Assembly (NCBI GenBank): GCA_047602305.1
Contig: JASGHO010000001.1
Span: 3,410,001 to 3,474,000 of the forward strand
Direction of reading: 5' to 3'
Origin: Ancrocorticia sp047602305
GTDB lineage: Bacteria > Actinomycetota > Actinomycetes > Actinomycetales > Actinomycetaceae
Length of the DNA stretch: 64,000 nucleotides
The notes beneath the pieces are model-generated. The model ran no database searches, was not told where the DNA came from, and was given only the letters and a program-made list of their open reading frames with translations. Positions within the stretch are counted from its first letter, which is position 1, and every line of letters starts with the position of its first letter. Shown in pieces: positions 1 to 8,040 of this stretch. The position numbers and the translations under genes were made by a program.

Positions 1-98
1 GCGGCAAGCTCATTCAGGTCGATGGTATCGGTAGCATCGAGGAAGTTGCCGAGCGCGTTCGCGTGGCTCTTTCCGAGTTCTTGGACGCCCGAGGCTGA
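1..98 (+). CDS. adk: Adenylate kinase, C-terminal end (partial)
   Basis: The first 98 bases hold the last 31 codons of an open frame running in from the left, reading GKLIQVDGIGSIEEVAERV and ending LDARG. The pattern of a short beta strand (KLIQVDGIG) followed by a helix that starts SIEEV is how adenylate kinases end, and adk is the normal gene upstream of map in actinobacterial ribosomal operons. The enzyme interconverts ATP, AMP and ADP in the cytoplasm. Its TGA overlaps the map start codon (TGATG), which suggests translational coupling. The identification rests on context plus this short tail. Confidence 0.75.
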   Translation, partial: GKLIQVDGIGSIEEVAERVRVALSEFLDARG

Positions 99-937
99 TG
101 GCGCGTCGCGAGAAGATCGAGTACAAGAGCGCCGATCAGATCCGCAAGATCCGCCGGGCCGGGCTCGTCGTCGCCGACATTCACGCTGCTCTTCGCGAGA
201 ATGTGAAGGCCGGTATGACCACCGGTGATGCGGACGCTATCGCGTTGCAGGTTCTTCAGGCGGCCGGGGCGAAGTCGAACTTCTTTGGGTACTACGGGTA
301 CCCGGGGCAGATTTGCGCATCCGTCAACGAGGTGATCGTGCACGGCATTCCTGGCGACAGGGTGTTGCAGCCGGGGGATATAGTCTCCTTTGATTGTGGC
401 GCCGTCGTCGATGGTTGGCATGGAGATGCCGCTATCTCCATGGTCATTCCCGGAGGCGATCCTGAAGTCGCGGCTTCTCGCGAGCGTTTGAGTGCACTGA
501 CCGAGGAAGCGATGTGGCGTGGAATTGCCGCGCTGGCGACCGGGTCCCATATTGGCGACGTCGGCCGTGCCATCGATGATTTCATCGTCTCGCTTCCCGA
601 TTCCCAGCCGGGCATCGTGGAGGACTACGTCGGTCATGGCATCGGCTCCAAGATGCACATGGCTCCCGATGTTCCCAACTATCGCACGCGTTCGCGCGGC
701 GAGAAGCTCAAGGCCGGAATGGTGCTCTGCATCGAACCCATGCTCACCGCGGGTGATCAGGCCAATAAGACTCTGGCGGACGAGTGGACGGTCGTGACCA
801 ACGATGGATCCGACGCCTGCCACTGGGAGCATGAGGTTGCCATTCATGCCGCGGGCATCTGGGTGCTCACAGCTCCCGATGGGGGAGCGGCTGGTCTGGC
901 TCCCTTCGGAGTGACGCCCGTTCCTCTCGGCGAGTGA
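98..937 (+). CDS. map: Methionine aminopeptidase, type I
   Basis: A 279-residue cytoplasmic metalloprotease that removes the initiator methionine from new proteins. The pita-bread fold signature is clear: metal ligands Asp99 and Asp110 in SFDCGAVVDGWHGD, the His-bearing VGHGIGSKMH, the Glu in CIEPM, and the last Glu in WEHEVAIH. There is no N-terminal zinc-finger extension, so it matches the short MetAP-I form. The ATG overlaps the preceding adk stop, so adk and map look co-translated. The last ~20 residues are not conserved. A strong hairpin about 95 bases downstream probably ends this transcript before infA. Confidence 0.96.
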   Translation: MARREKIEYKSADQIRKIRRAGLVVADIHAALRENVKAGMTTGDADAIALQVLQAAGAKSNFFGYYGYPGQICASVNEVIVHGIPGDRVLQPGDIVSFDCGAVVDGWHGDAAISMVIPGGDPEVAASRERLSALTEEAMWRGIAALATGSHIGDVGRAIDDFIVSLPDSQPGIVEDYVGHGIGSKMHMAPDVPNYRTRSRGEKLKAGMVLCIEPMLTAGDQANKTLADEWTVVTNDGSDACHWEHEVAIHAAGIWVLTAPDGGAAGLAPFGVTPVPLGE

Positions 938-1359
938 TCGAGGATTGATCAACTAGTCGATCGTTGAGAGCCAGGTTCTCGTCTGAACCAAGCTGGCGAT
1001 CTATCGGATGCTCATCCCTGAATATGCACGGTGCCCGGGCCAACGGCCCGGGCACTTTCGTGTGCGGATGGCCCGAGCAACCGGGCAGTGGGTCGAAACA
1101 ACCGGCGGCCAGAAGAACCCGAGGCCAGAACAACCGGTGGGTCGCGCGGGCGGGGGAGCGGACGCCGTCGTCGTCAATAACAGCGAATCAACAACAGTGA
1201 AGTTGCGCGGGGATCTCCGTGAGCAGTTACACCCCGCAGGGACTTTCCCGGTTTCTCGCGGGCGAGTACTATTGATTCCCGGTACGTCATGCCCACGGGT
1301 GTGGCGTATACGGTTTCTCACAACCCGGTGAGAGCCCGTTTTGACTGTTAGCGAGGGTT
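938..1359. other. Intergenic region between map and infA
   Basis: 422 bases without a convincing gene. It holds a strong hairpin terminator (1031-1055), one copy of the recurring motif GACGCCGTCGTC (1161-1172), and near its right end the probable infA promoter. TGTTAG at 1346-1351 lies 8 bases before the infA ATG, which could be a -10 box for a leaderless or nearly leaderless message. TCTCAC (1317-1322) and GTGAGA (1328-1333) form a small hairpin just upstream. Confidence 0.6.
1031..1055 (+). terminator. Hairpin terminator after map
   Basis: GTGCCCGGGCC at 1031-1041 pairs perfectly with GGCCCGGGCAC at 1045-1055 across an AAC loop, and a short T run (TTT) follows. The 11-bp GC-rich stem with a 3-base loop is a good intrinsic terminator, although the U-tract is short, as is common in GC-rich actinobacteria. 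Confidence 0.8.
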
Positions 1360-1581
1360 ATGGCGAAGAAAGATGGCGTCATCGAGGTTGAGGGATCTGT
1401 CGTAGAGGCACTCCCCAACGCAATGTTCCGCGTCGAGTTGGAGAATGGGCACGTTGTGCTTGCTCACATCTCAGGCAAGATGCGTCAGCACTACATCAAG
1501 ATTCTCCCGGAAGATCGTGTTGTCGTGGAGTTGACGCCTTACGATCTCAACCGCGGTCGAATCGTCTACCGCTACAAGTAG
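1360..1581 (+). CDS. infA: Translation initiation factor IF-1
   Basis: 73 residues, the standard IF-1 length, with a single S1/OB-fold domain (MAKKDGVIEVEGSVVEALPN, then HISGKMRQHYIKIL and LTPYDLNRGRIVYRYK). IF-1 binds the 30S A site during initiation with IF-2 and IF-3. It is followed by rpmJ, rpsM and rpsK as in other actinobacteria. GAGGG lies too close to the ATG for a good ribosome binding site, while a -10-like TGTTAG sits 8 bases upstream, so a leaderless message is possible. Confidence 0.98.
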   Translation: MAKKDGVIEVEGSVVEALPNAMFRVELENGHVVLAHISGKMRQHYIKILPEDRVVVELTPYDLNRGRIVYRYK

Positions 1582-1636
1582 CCCCCCAGTGCTATCGCCT
1601 TCTGGCGGCAGCTGGACGGCAAGAGGAAGAACCACA

Positions 1637-1750
1637 ATGAAGGTCAAGCCCAGCGTCAAGAAGATCTGCGACAAGTGCAAGGTTATCCGCCGGCACGGTC
1701 GCGTTATGGTGATCTGCGAGAACCCTCGGCACAAGCAGCGTCAGGGTTAA
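1637..1750 (+). CDS. rpmJ: 50S ribosomal protein L36 (zinc-binding form)
   Basis: 37 codons starting MKVKPSVKKICDKCKVI and ending HKQRQG, the full length of L36. The zinc ribbon is intact (CDKC, then CENPRH), so this is the zinc-requiring C+ type rather than the Cys-free paralogue expressed under zinc limitation. AGGAAG lies a few bases before the ATG. It lies 55 bases after infA in the same operon. The zinc-binding form is worth noting because a Zur-like box and a zinc chaperone gene lie near the right end of the window. Confidence 0.97.
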   Translation: MKVKPSVKKICDKCKVIRRHGRVMVICENPRHKQRQG

Positions 1751-1904
1751 TCTGGCGTAGCGGGTGTCCCAACCCGCAATTCCACGCACTGTCCTTTTGA
1801 AGAAAAGCTTCAAAGAATCCCTCGGTCCGAAGGCCGGGGCCGGCGCGAGACTCGCCGGGACGGCAGTGTTCCACACCTTCGGCAAATAAACAGGAGCTAA
1901 GAAA

Positions 1905-2279
1905 TTGGCACGTCTCTCTGGCGTTGACCTCCCCCGCGAGAAGCGGGTAGAGATTGCGCTCACCTACATCTACGGCATTGGCCGCACTCGTGCGACGGAG
2001 ACCCTTGCAGCAACCGGTGTGAACCCGGATGTGCGCGTCAAGGATCTGACCGAGGACGATCTGGTCAAGCTCAAGAATCACATCGACGAGAACTACAAGG
2101 TCGAGGGTGACCTGCGCCGCGAGGTCCAGGCCGATATTCGCCGCAAGATTGAGATCGGCTGCTACCAGGGCCTGCGCCATCGTCGTGGCCTGCCGGTTCA
2201 TGGCCAGCGCACCAAGACGAACGCACGTACCCGCAAGGGCCCGAAGCGCACCGTTGCAGGCAAGAAGAAGGCCAAGTAA
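1905..2279 (+). CDS. rpsM: 30S ribosomal protein S13
   Basis: 124 residues with the S13 helix-two-turns-helix domain (MARLSGVDLPREKRVEIALTYIYGIG) and the basic C-terminal tail (RHRRGLPVHGQRTKTNARTR). S13 contacts tRNA in the P site and bridges the subunits. The start is TTG at 1905, preceded by CAGGAGCTAAG as ribosome binding site; the amino-acid start ARLSGVDLP is the family start, so this unusual codon is very likely right. The 154-base gap to rpmJ is long for a ribosomal operon, and I see no gene in it. Confidence 0.98.
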   Translation: MARLSGVDLPREKRVEIALTYIYGIGRTRATETLAATGVNPDVRVKDLTEDDLVKLKNHIDENYKVEGDLRREVQADIRRKIEIGCYQGLRHRRGLPVHGQRTKTNARTRKGPKRTVAGKKKAK

Positions 2280-2318
2280 GGCCTCCCCGTCGAGAGTTTC
2301 GAGAGAAGAAAGTAGATC

Positions 2319-2729
2319 ATGCCCCCTAAGACTCGTCAGGCTGCCTCTGGCAACCGTCGTCCGCGCCGCAAGGAGCGTCGGAACATTGCTGTGGGTCAGG
2401 CCCACATCAAGTCGACCTTCAACAACACCATCGTGTCCATCACGGACCCGACCGGCGCCGTTATCGCATCCTGCTCGTCCGGCCAGGTTGGCTTCAAGGG
2501 TTCCCGTAAGTCCACCCCGTACGCCGCTCAGCTCGCCGCCGAGAACGCTGCCCGTTCCGCCATGGAGCAGGGTATGAAGAAGGTTGACGTCTTCGTCAAG
2601 GGCCCCGGTTCGGGCCGCGAGACCGCCATTCGTTCCCTGACCGCATCCGGTCTGGAAGTCACCTCGATCTCCGACGTGACCCCCCAGGCGCACAACGGCT
2701 GCCGTCCTCCCAAGCGCCGCCGCGTTTGA
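2319..2729 (+). CDS. rpsK: 30S ribosomal protein S11
   Basis: 136 residues, with the S11 core (IKSTFNNTIVSITDPTGAVI; VKGPGSGRETAIRSL) and the C-terminal signature HNGCRPPKRRRV. It lies in the 30S platform near the mRNA exit. It sits 39 bases after rpsM. The next gene is rpoA; rpsD, which separates these in mycobacteria, is absent here, so S4 must be encoded elsewhere. Confidence 0.98.
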   Translation: MPPKTRQAASGNRRPRRKERRNIAVGQAHIKSTFNNTIVSITDPTGAVIASCSSGQVGFKGSRKSTPYAAQLAAENAARSAMEQGMKKVDVFVKGPGSGRETAIRSLTASGLEVTSISDVTPQAHNGCRPPKRRRV

Positions 2730-2858
2730 TCTTCGCGGCTTCGGCCGCTTCCAAGGTTCGGGCCTCACGGCTCGGACCGCCCCTCGCGCAGTCAGATAGA
2801 GGGCTGCCGGGTATTTTTCGAGCGTCAAATAGTGGGCGTTCGTTGAAAGGAAAGAATC

Positions 2859-3863
2859 GTGCAGATCTCTCAGCGTCCTGTTCTCACCGAAGAACAGGTT
2901 TCTGATTACCGCTCAAAGTTCATTCTTGAGCCGCTGGAGCCTGGTTTTGGCTACACCCTTGGCAACTCCATGCGTCGCACCCTGCTGTCGTCCATCCCGG
3001 GCGCCGCAGTGACTTCCATCCGCATTGATGGCGTACTCCACGAGTTCTCCACCATGTCCGGTGTGAAGGAAGACGTTGCCGAGATCATCCTCAACCTCAA
3101 GGAACTGGTTGTCTCCTCTGAACAGGACGAGCCGGTGCTCATGTACCTGCGCAAGCAGGGACCCTGCGAGGTCACCGCAGCTGATATCACCCCGCCGTCC
3201 GGCGTGGAGATTCACAACCCCGACCTTCACATCGCCACCCTCAACGAAAAGGGCAAGATTGAAGTGGACCTGACCGTGGAGCGTGGCCGTGGCTACGTGT
3301 CCGCAGCTCAGAACAAGGGCATTGACGATGAGATCGGCCGCATTCCGATCGATTCGATCTACTCCCCGGTTCTCAAGGTCTCCTACAAGGTCGAGGCCAC
3401 CCGTGTGGAGCAGCGCACCGACTTCGATCGCCTCGTTCTGGACGTCGAGGTCAAGCCCTCGACCAACCCGCGCGATGCGCTCGCTTCGGCTGGCAAGACG
3501 CTCGTTGAGCTCTTCGGCCTGTGCGTGGATCTCAACACCGAGGCCGAGGGTATCGAGATTGGCCCCGCCCCCGTGGTGGAGACCCAGTCCTCCGATCTGC
3601 TGCGTCCGATCGAGATTCTCAACCTTCCGGCTCGCTCCAAGAACTGCTTGCAGCGCGAGGGCATTCATACCATTGGCGAACTCATCCAGCGTTCGGAAGC
3701 CGATCTGCTCGATATCCGCAACTTCGGTGCGAAGTCGATCGAAGACGTCAAGGACGAGCTGGCCAAGCTCGATCTGCGACTGAAGGATTCACCCGCCGGT
3801 TACCTCTCCGCTTACGGCGAGGATAACTACACGATGCAGTTCAGCGACGACTTGCAGGGCTGA
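2859..3863 (+). CDS. rpoA: DNA-directed RNA polymerase alpha subunit
   Basis: 334 residues. The N-terminal dimerisation domain includes LEPGFGYTLGNSMRRTLLSS and the C-terminal domain carries IEILNLPARSKNCLQREGI and RNFGAKSIEDV, which bind promoter UP elements and activators. The start is GTG at 2859 with GAAAGGAAAG just upstream, giving the usual actinobacterial start. It is followed after 30 bases by rplQ. A 129-base gap before it could hold a secondary promoter. Confidence 0.98.
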   Translation: MQISQRPVLTEEQVSDYRSKFILEPLEPGFGYTLGNSMRRTLLSSIPGAAVTSIRIDGVLHEFSTMSGVKEDVAEIILNLKELVVSSEQDEPVLMYLRKQGPCEVTAADITPPSGVEIHNPDLHIATLNEKGKIEVDLTVERGRGYVSAAQNKGIDDEIGRIPIDSIYSPVLKVSYKVEATRVEQRTDFDRLVLDVEVKPSTNPRDALASAGKTLVELFGLCVDLNTEAEGIEIGPAPVVETQSSDLLRPIEILNLPARSKNCLQREGIHTIGELIQRSEADLLDIRNFGAKSIEDVKDELAKLDLRLKDSPAGYLSAYGEDNYTMQFSDDLQG

Positions 3864-3893
3864 GCCCCGCACACTTCATAGGAGACAACTACA

Positions 3894-4394
3894 ATGCCTA
3901 AGCCCACCAAGGGCGCGCGCCTGGGCGGATCTGCCGCTCACCAGCGCCACATCATCGCCAATCTGTGCAAGGCCCTGATCGAGCACAAGTCGATCACCAC
4001 CACGGAGTCCCGTGCCAAGGCTGTTCAGCCCCACATGGAGAAGCTGATCACCAAGGCCAAGCGCGGCGATACCCACAACCGTCGTCAGGCACTGCGCGTC
4101 CTCAACGACCGCGAGAGCGCTTACATCCTCTTCGAGGAACTCGCTCCGCTGTTCGCAGAGCGCAACGGTGGCTACACCCGTATCACCAAGATCGGCAACC
4201 GCAAGGGTGACAACGCCCCCATGGCCGTCATCTCCCTGGTGACCGAGAAGGTTTCCCCGAAGCAGGCTGTCGTGGCCGAGGCCGAGAAGGCCGCCAAGCA
4301 CGCCGCAGCTGCCACCGAGGAGCCGGCCGAGGAAGTTGCCGCAGAGGAAGCCGTTGAGGCTCCCGCTGAGGAAGCTGCCGAGTCCGACAAGTGA
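3894..4394 (+). CDS. rplQ: 50S ribosomal protein L17 with Ala/Glu-rich tail
   Basis: 166 residues. Positions 1-120 are ordinary L17 (MPKPTKGARLGGSAAHQRHI; TESRAKAVQPHMEKLITKAK). The last ~45 residues are a low-complexity acidic Ala/Glu extension (EEPAEEVAAEEAVEAPAEE) beyond the bacterial core, as is usual in actinobacteria. The gene has a good ribosome binding site (TAGGAGACAAC) and ends the alpha operon; a strong hairpin follows 40 bases on. Confidence 0.98.
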   Translation: MPKPTKGARLGGSAAHQRHIIANLCKALIEHKSITTTESRAKAVQPHMEKLITKAKRGDTHNRRQALRVLNDRESAYILFEELAPLFAERNGGYTRITKIGNRKGDNAPMAVISLVTEKVSPKQAVVAEAEKAAKHAAAATEEPAEEVAAEEAVEAPAEEAAESDK

Positions 4395-4435
4395 CTCTGA
4401 TGCCCTGCGCCACCATAGGGTGACGTGAGGCGAGA

Positions 4436-4471
4436 AACTGGGGCCCAGTCCGTAAGGATTGGGCCCCAGTT
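4436..4471 (+). terminator. Hairpin terminator after rplQ
   Basis: The arms AACTGGGGCCCAGTC (4436-4450) and GATTGGGCCCCAGTT (4457-4471) pair over 15 bp with one G-T wobble around a 6-base loop. No long T run follows. It lies where the ribosomal operon should end and could act on both strands, since the neighbouring ROK gene converges. Confidence 0.75.
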
Positions 4472-4559
4472 CGTGTATCGGGAGGGTTGGCGGCAAAGGA
4501 TGTTTGCGGGTGAACGACGACGGCGTCTTCCCGGGCGCGCGGGGATATCCCGCTGCGTT

Positions 4560-4639
4560 GGAAGAGGTCACGTTCTTGTGGAGAGGTCACGGTTGGTTGG
4601 CGTGACCTGTCCATGAAACGGTGACCTCTCCGGATGTGG
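4560..4639. repeat. Dispersed palindromic element, family B, copy 1
   Basis: An 80-base element with nested inverted repeats: GGAGAGGTCAC (4580-4590) pairs with GTGACCTCTCC (4621-4631), and the inner part holds a further AGAGGTCACG / CGTGACCT pair. A second copy at 22207-22285 aligns end to end with clear identity in the arms and a more variable centre. Both copies are intergenic, and neither has a T run typical of a terminator. Confidence 0.8.
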
Positions 4640-4780
4640 ATTCGTAGGCACGACGACGGCGCCGTGTGGCATGTACAACGGCGTCCGCGCGTCTCGATAT
4701 CTTCTCCCTGCGCGGCTTCCCGTCGCCTTGCTCCCTGCGCGGCTCTCCGGTCTCCCGTCTCCCGGCGTGGCTCCGTCCCG

Positions 4781-5653
4781 TCAGTCGGGGAAGTCCCAGG
4801 CGTCGGGGGAGGAGCTTTCGGGGGCGCGTGCCCCGCCGAGTGCGCTGAGCGCACCATCCTCGGCGGCAACCATCGACCAGGCGCGGACGCCGCCGTTCAT
4901 GCCCGCGGCGTTGGGAATGAACACCACTTCGGGTCCGAGTTTGGCGCGCACGGAGGGCACGATGCGAGCGGCGTTGCCGCCTCCCAGGTAGAGCCGGTCC
5001 CAACGGAACACGGGCACCAAGGATTCGACGGCCTTGAGAACGCGCCGGGACCACGCGGTATCGCCGAGGCGAATGCGCTCGGCCTCGCCGATGACGTCGT
5101 CGTACGTCAATCCCCAGCGCATCGGGGCGTGGGAGACTTCCAGGTGGGGGGCCAGCCGCCCGTTGTCGATGAGGGCGTTGCCGAGTCCGGTGCCGAGGGT
5201 GATGACGAGTTCCACGCCCGATCCTGAGACCACGCCCGCCGCAGCTACCTCGGCGTCGTTGAGAACAAGGGCAGGGACGCCGAAGCGGATCTCGAGTGCC
5301 CGGCGCATGTCCAGGTGGTCCCAGGAGGCGGCGAGCTCGGGAAGAATCTTGGTGTGCGGTCCCGCCTTGCGGATGTAGTGCGGGGTGTAGACGACGATGC
5401 CGTGGCGGATCATGCCGGGCATGCCGAGGGTGATGCGCTCGAAACCGTCAACGTTCTCGGCGTGCGTGGCAACGATGCCCAGAAGATCCTCGGGTGAGAG
5501 AGGGTAGCGCAGTGCGGTGCGTTGTGCCAGCCCGATCTGGAAGCCGCCTTCGTCGAGGAGGCTGGTCTTGATTCCGCCGCCGCCGCAATCGACGGCGAGG
5601 GTACGCAATCGCAGCTTGGGCTGCTTGGGCCCGGTATGGGACACTTCGTTCAT
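4781..5653 (-). CDS. ROK-family sugar kinase, probably polyphosphate-glucokinase-like
   Basis: 290 residues. The actin-like ATPase fold is visible: phosphate-1 motif LAVDCGGGGIKTSLLDEGG near residue 20, the sugar-binding/catalytic VLNDAEVAAAG, and the phosphate-2 motif LGTGLGNALIDNG. The Cys-rich zinc motif of many ROK repressors and kinases is absent and there is no N-terminal DNA-binding domain, so it should be an enzyme. Length and these features resemble actinobacterial polyphosphate glucokinases, but the substrate cannot be read from sequence. It lies inverted between rplQ and truA, and its ATG (5653-5651) overlaps the truA ATG on the other strand. Confidence 0.75.
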   Translation of the reverse strand: MNEVSHTGPKQPKLRLRTLAVDCGGGGIKTSLLDEGGFQIGLAQRTALRYPLSPEDLLGIVATHAENVDGFERITLGMPGMIRHGIVVYTPHYIRKAGPHTKILPELAASWDHLDMRRALEIRFGVPALVLNDAEVAAAGVVSGSGVELVITLGTGLGNALIDNGRLAPHLEVSHAPMRWGLTYDDVIGEAERIRLGDTAWSRRVLKAVESLVPVFRWDRLYLGGGNAARIVPSVRAKLGPEVVFIPNAAGMNGGVRAWSMVAAEDGALSALGGARAPESSSPDAWDFPD

Positions 5654-6536
5654 GGATTCGACGGTAGCGCATCAATTGCGGATTCGGCTCGATTTGGCTT
5701 ACGACGGAACAGAGTTTCACGGCTGGGCAGCGCAACCGGGACAACGCACGGTTGAAGGCCTCCTTGCCGGGGCCCTCTCGACGATCTTCCGCACCGGGAT
5801 TGTCCTGACGGTTGCCGGCCGCACCGATGCCGGAGTGCACGCCCGGGGCCAGGTGGTCAACTTCGACGTCGACCCCACCTCCTATTATTCGTTGCCCGGC
5901 CGTTCCGACTTCCCGCCCGAGATCTCCCTGGTGCGCCGCGTCAACGCGTTGCTGGCGCGCGAGGCGGACGGGCCGAAGGGATCGGCCGACGTCGTCGTCT
6001 ATCAGGCCCGAATCGTGCCGCCGGAGTTTGACGCCCGGTTTTCCGCGATCTCCCGCTCCTACACGTACCGGATCTGCGACGACACGGCGCAATTTGACCC
6101 GTTGCGGAGGCGGGATGTGCTGTGGACGTCGGAGCAGGTCGACGTTGACGCGATGAACCGGGCCGCACGTGGGCTGCTCGGGGAACATGACTTCATCTCG
6201 TACTGCAAGCCGCGAGAAGGGGCGACGACGATCCGCGAACTCCAGGTCCTGGAGGCGCGCCGACGTGACGGACTGATTGAAGTCACCGCGCAGGCCGACG
6301 CCTTCTGCCACTCGATGGTGCGCACGCTCGTCGGATCGCTGCTGCGGGTTGGGCAGGGAAAGCGCGACGAGGAGTGGCCTGCGCGGCGCCTCGCTGAACG
6401 CAACCGAAACGGGGAAGTGGTGGTGGCCCCGCCGCACCCGCTCACCCTGCAGGGAGTCGTCTACCCGCTGGACGGTGAACTGGCTGCGCGCGCGGCACTG
6501 ACGCGAAATGTGCGCGAGTGCGGGTGCGGAGACTAG
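5652..6536 (+). CDS. truA: tRNA pseudouridine(38-40) synthase
   Basis: 294 residues from ATG 5652. It converts U38-U40 of tRNA anticodon arms to pseudouridine. Motifs are LDLAYDGTEFHGWAAQPGQR, the catalytic Asp in VAGRTDAGVHARGQV, RSYTYRI and the C-terminal FCHSMVRTLVGSLL. The chosen ATG overlaps the ROK start on the opposite strand (the shared CATG at 5651-5654). An in-frame TTG at 5676 (LRIRLDLAYDG) is an alternative that would separate the two genes by about 22 bases and still retain the whole domain. truA normally follows rplQ directly, so the ROK gene looks inserted. Confidence 0.95.
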   Translation: MDSTVAHQLRIRLDLAYDGTEFHGWAAQPGQRTVEGLLAGALSTIFRTGIVLTVAGRTDAGVHARGQVVNFDVDPTSYYSLPGRSDFPPEISLVRRVNALLAREADGPKGSADVVVYQARIVPPEFDARFSAISRSYTYRICDDTAQFDPLRRRDVLWTSEQVDVDAMNRAARGLLGEHDFISYCKPREGATTIRELQVLEARRRDGLIEVTAQADAFCHSMVRTLVGSLLRVGQGKRDEEWPARRLAERNRNGEVVVAPPHPLTLQGVVYPLDGELAARAALTRNVRECGCGD

Positions 6537-6842
6537 TTGGCGGACGCCGGGCAAACCGGGGCGAGACTAGGACGCGGTTGCACCCGGGCGGAATCCAGGT
6601 GCCGGGACAATTGCCATGAACGGGCAATGAACACTTGGTGTGGCCCATTCCATTGGAAGAATGCCCCCATTCCCTTTGACCATGTACGGATTCACCACTA
6701 TCCTTGATAGTTGTTGTGCATGCTGCATGCCCGGTGTTTATTCCCACTCGCCGATGCAGTCACAGACAACTTGACCCTTATCCTTGGGGGACGCACCGCT
6801 TCAAATCCGCGTGCCCCATCACAAGAAATGAAGGCTACGCCC
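6537..6842. other. Leader and promoter region of rplM
   Basis: About 306 bases upstream of rplM with no credible gene. The promoter at 6676-6704 implies a transcript start near 6711 and a 5' leader of roughly 130 bases. GCATGCTGCATGC (around 6718-6730) is a small palindrome at the start of that leader. I do not recognise a known ribosomal-protein leader structure. Confidence 0.5.
6676..6704 (+). promoter_or_regulatory. Promoter of rplM-rpsI
   Basis: TTGACC at 6676-6681 and TATCCT at 6699-6704 are separated by exactly 17 bases, a good housekeeping sigma-factor promoter. The same two hexamers with the same spacing recur upstream of groES (21571-21599), which supports both readings. Confidence 0.75.
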
Positions 6843-7286
6843 GTGCGCACGTATTCACCGAAGCCTGGCGACGTCGATGCCAAGTGGTATGTCATTGATG
6901 CCACCGATGTCGTCCTCGGCCGACTGGCAGCCCAGGTTGCCACCCTGCTCCGTGGGAAGCACAAGCCCTCCTTCGCGCCCAACGCTGATGGTGGCGATTA
7001 CGTCATCATCGTCAACGCTGACAAGGTTGCGTTGACTGGAAGCAAGCGCGAGCAGAAGTTTGCTTACCGCCACTCGGGTTTCCCGGGCGGCTTGAAGGCT
7101 ACCTCGTACACTGAGCTGCTTGCCACCAAGCCTGAGAAGGCCGTGGAGAAGGCAGTTGCCGGAATGCTCCCGAAGACCACCCTTGGCCGTCAGCAGCTGA
7201 AGAAGCTCAAGGTCTACCGTGGCAGCGAGCATCCGCACCAGGCCCAGCAGCCTGAGCAGTACTCGCTCAAGAAGATTGCTCAGTGA
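6843..7286 (+). CDS. rplM: 50S ribosomal protein L13
   Basis: 147 residues from GTG 6843, the standard length, starting VRTYSPKPGD with the L13 core WYVIDATDVVLGRLA, LLRGKHKPSFAP and YRHSGFPGG. I prefer this GTG to the in-frame ATG at 6828 because AAGG at 6831-6834 is spaced 8 bases from it and the protein start then matches the family. L13 is an early assembly protein of the large subunit. rpsI follows after 26 bases, the usual pairing. Confidence 0.96.
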   Translation: MRTYSPKPGDVDAKWYVIDATDVVLGRLAAQVATLLRGKHKPSFAPNADGGDYVIIVNADKVALTGSKREQKFAYRHSGFPGGLKATSYTELLATKPEKAVEKAVAGMLPKTTLGRQQLKKLKVYRGSEHPHQAQQPEQYSLKKIAQ

Positions 7287-7312
7287 GCTTTCCCGGAACA
7301 GGACGTTAAAAC

Positions 7313-7801
7313 ATGGCTGAGACCACGATTGACACCGAGCTCGACGAGGAATTCGTTGGCTCCTACACCTCGGAGAGCGAAGCTCCCCGTACCGGCCAGG
7401 GCGCGTCCCTGACCGCCCCGGGCCAGGCGCTCGGCCGCCGCAAGGAAGCCGTCGCCCGTGTCCGCCTCATCCCCGGATCCGGCGAATGGAAGATCAACGG
7501 GCGTACGCTCGAGGATTACTTCCCGAACAAGCTGCACCAGCAGCTCGTCAACTCGCCGTTCGCTCTGCTTGACCTTGAGGGTCGCTTCGACGTTGTTGCT
7601 CGCATCAACGGTGGCGGCATCTCCGGCCAGGCTGGCGCTCTGCGTCTGGGAATCTCCCGCGCCCTCAACGAGATCGATCGCGACAACAATCGCCCCGCTC
7701 TCAAGAAGGCCGGCTTCCTGACCCGCGATGCCCGCGCCGTCGAGCGCAAGAAGGCTGGCCTCAAGAAGGCCCGCAAGGCTTCGCAGTTCTCGAAGCGCTG
7801 A
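7313..7801 (+). CDS. rpsI: 30S ribosomal protein S9
   Basis: 162 residues. Residues ~1-40 are an acidic extension common in actinobacteria (TELDEEFVGSYTSES); the S9 domain follows (ALGRRKEAVARVRLIPGSGE; GGISGQAGALRLGISRAL) and ends in the conserved basic tail KKARKASQFSKR, whose last residues reach the P-site tRNA. It is co-transcribed with rplM, and a T-tailed terminator lies 50 bases downstream. Confidence 0.98.
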   Translation: MAETTIDTELDEEFVGSYTSESEAPRTGQGASLTAPGQALGRRKEAVARVRLIPGSGEWKINGRTLEDYFPNKLHQQLVNSPFALLDLEGRFDVVARINGGGISGQAGALRLGISRALNEIDRDNNRPALKKAGFLTRDARAVERKKAGLKKARKASQFSKR

Positions 7802-7849
7802 TTTTTCAGCTGGAAGTTGTGCCGTTCGGTGCCGCTTCCGATGCATGAA

Positions 7850-7885
7850 CGTGGGGCTCTGCCATTGGCAGGGCCCCACGTTTTT
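7850..7885 (+). terminator. Intrinsic terminator after rpsI
   Basis: CGTGGGGCTCTGCC (7850-7863) pairs with GGCAGGGCCCCACG (7867-7880) with one G-T wobble across an ATT loop, followed by TTTTT. It is a textbook terminator for rplM-rpsI. Confidence 0.9.
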
Positions 7886-7947
7886 ATATGCGGCCACGTT
7901 TGTGGCCAGTACGCGTATTCGGCTGCCCGTGCCCGCATTCGGCTGCC

Positions 7948-7997
7948 GGGCAGAGATCGTCGTCGCCACACGCCGTCGGGCAGAGATCGTCGTCGCC
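7948..7997. repeat. Direct repeat, two copies of 20 bases at 30-base spacing
   Basis: GGGCAGAGATCGTCGTCGCC occurs at 7948-7967 and again at 7978-7997, giving a 30-base period. Shorter CACACCGCC repeats follow. It lies just upstream of palindromic element A1 and is not obviously coding. Confidence 0.75.
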
Positions 7998-8040
7998 CAT
8001 CCACACACCGCCGTCGCCACACACCGCCGGGACAATCCCG

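Larger units (their letters stand above)
4395..4780. other. Intergenic region between rplQ and the ROK gene
   Basis: 386 bases between convergent genes. It contains a terminator hairpin (4436-4471), a copy of the short motif at 4516-4527 (GACGACGGCGTC), the palindromic element of family B (4560-4639), and a second motif copy at 4652-4663 (GACGACGGCGCC). The remainder, about 4670-4780, has small TCCC-rich repeats and no credible gene. Confidence 0.65.

Noticed and set aside
1704..2828. 374-codon minus-strand frame across rpmJ, rpsM and rpsK
   Set aside because: Runs antisense to three certain ribosomal protein genes.
6711..6842. Upstream extension of rplM to 6711
   Set aside because: Residues before VRTYSPKPGD are not L13-like, and the region between promoter and GTG 6843 is better read as an untranslated leader.
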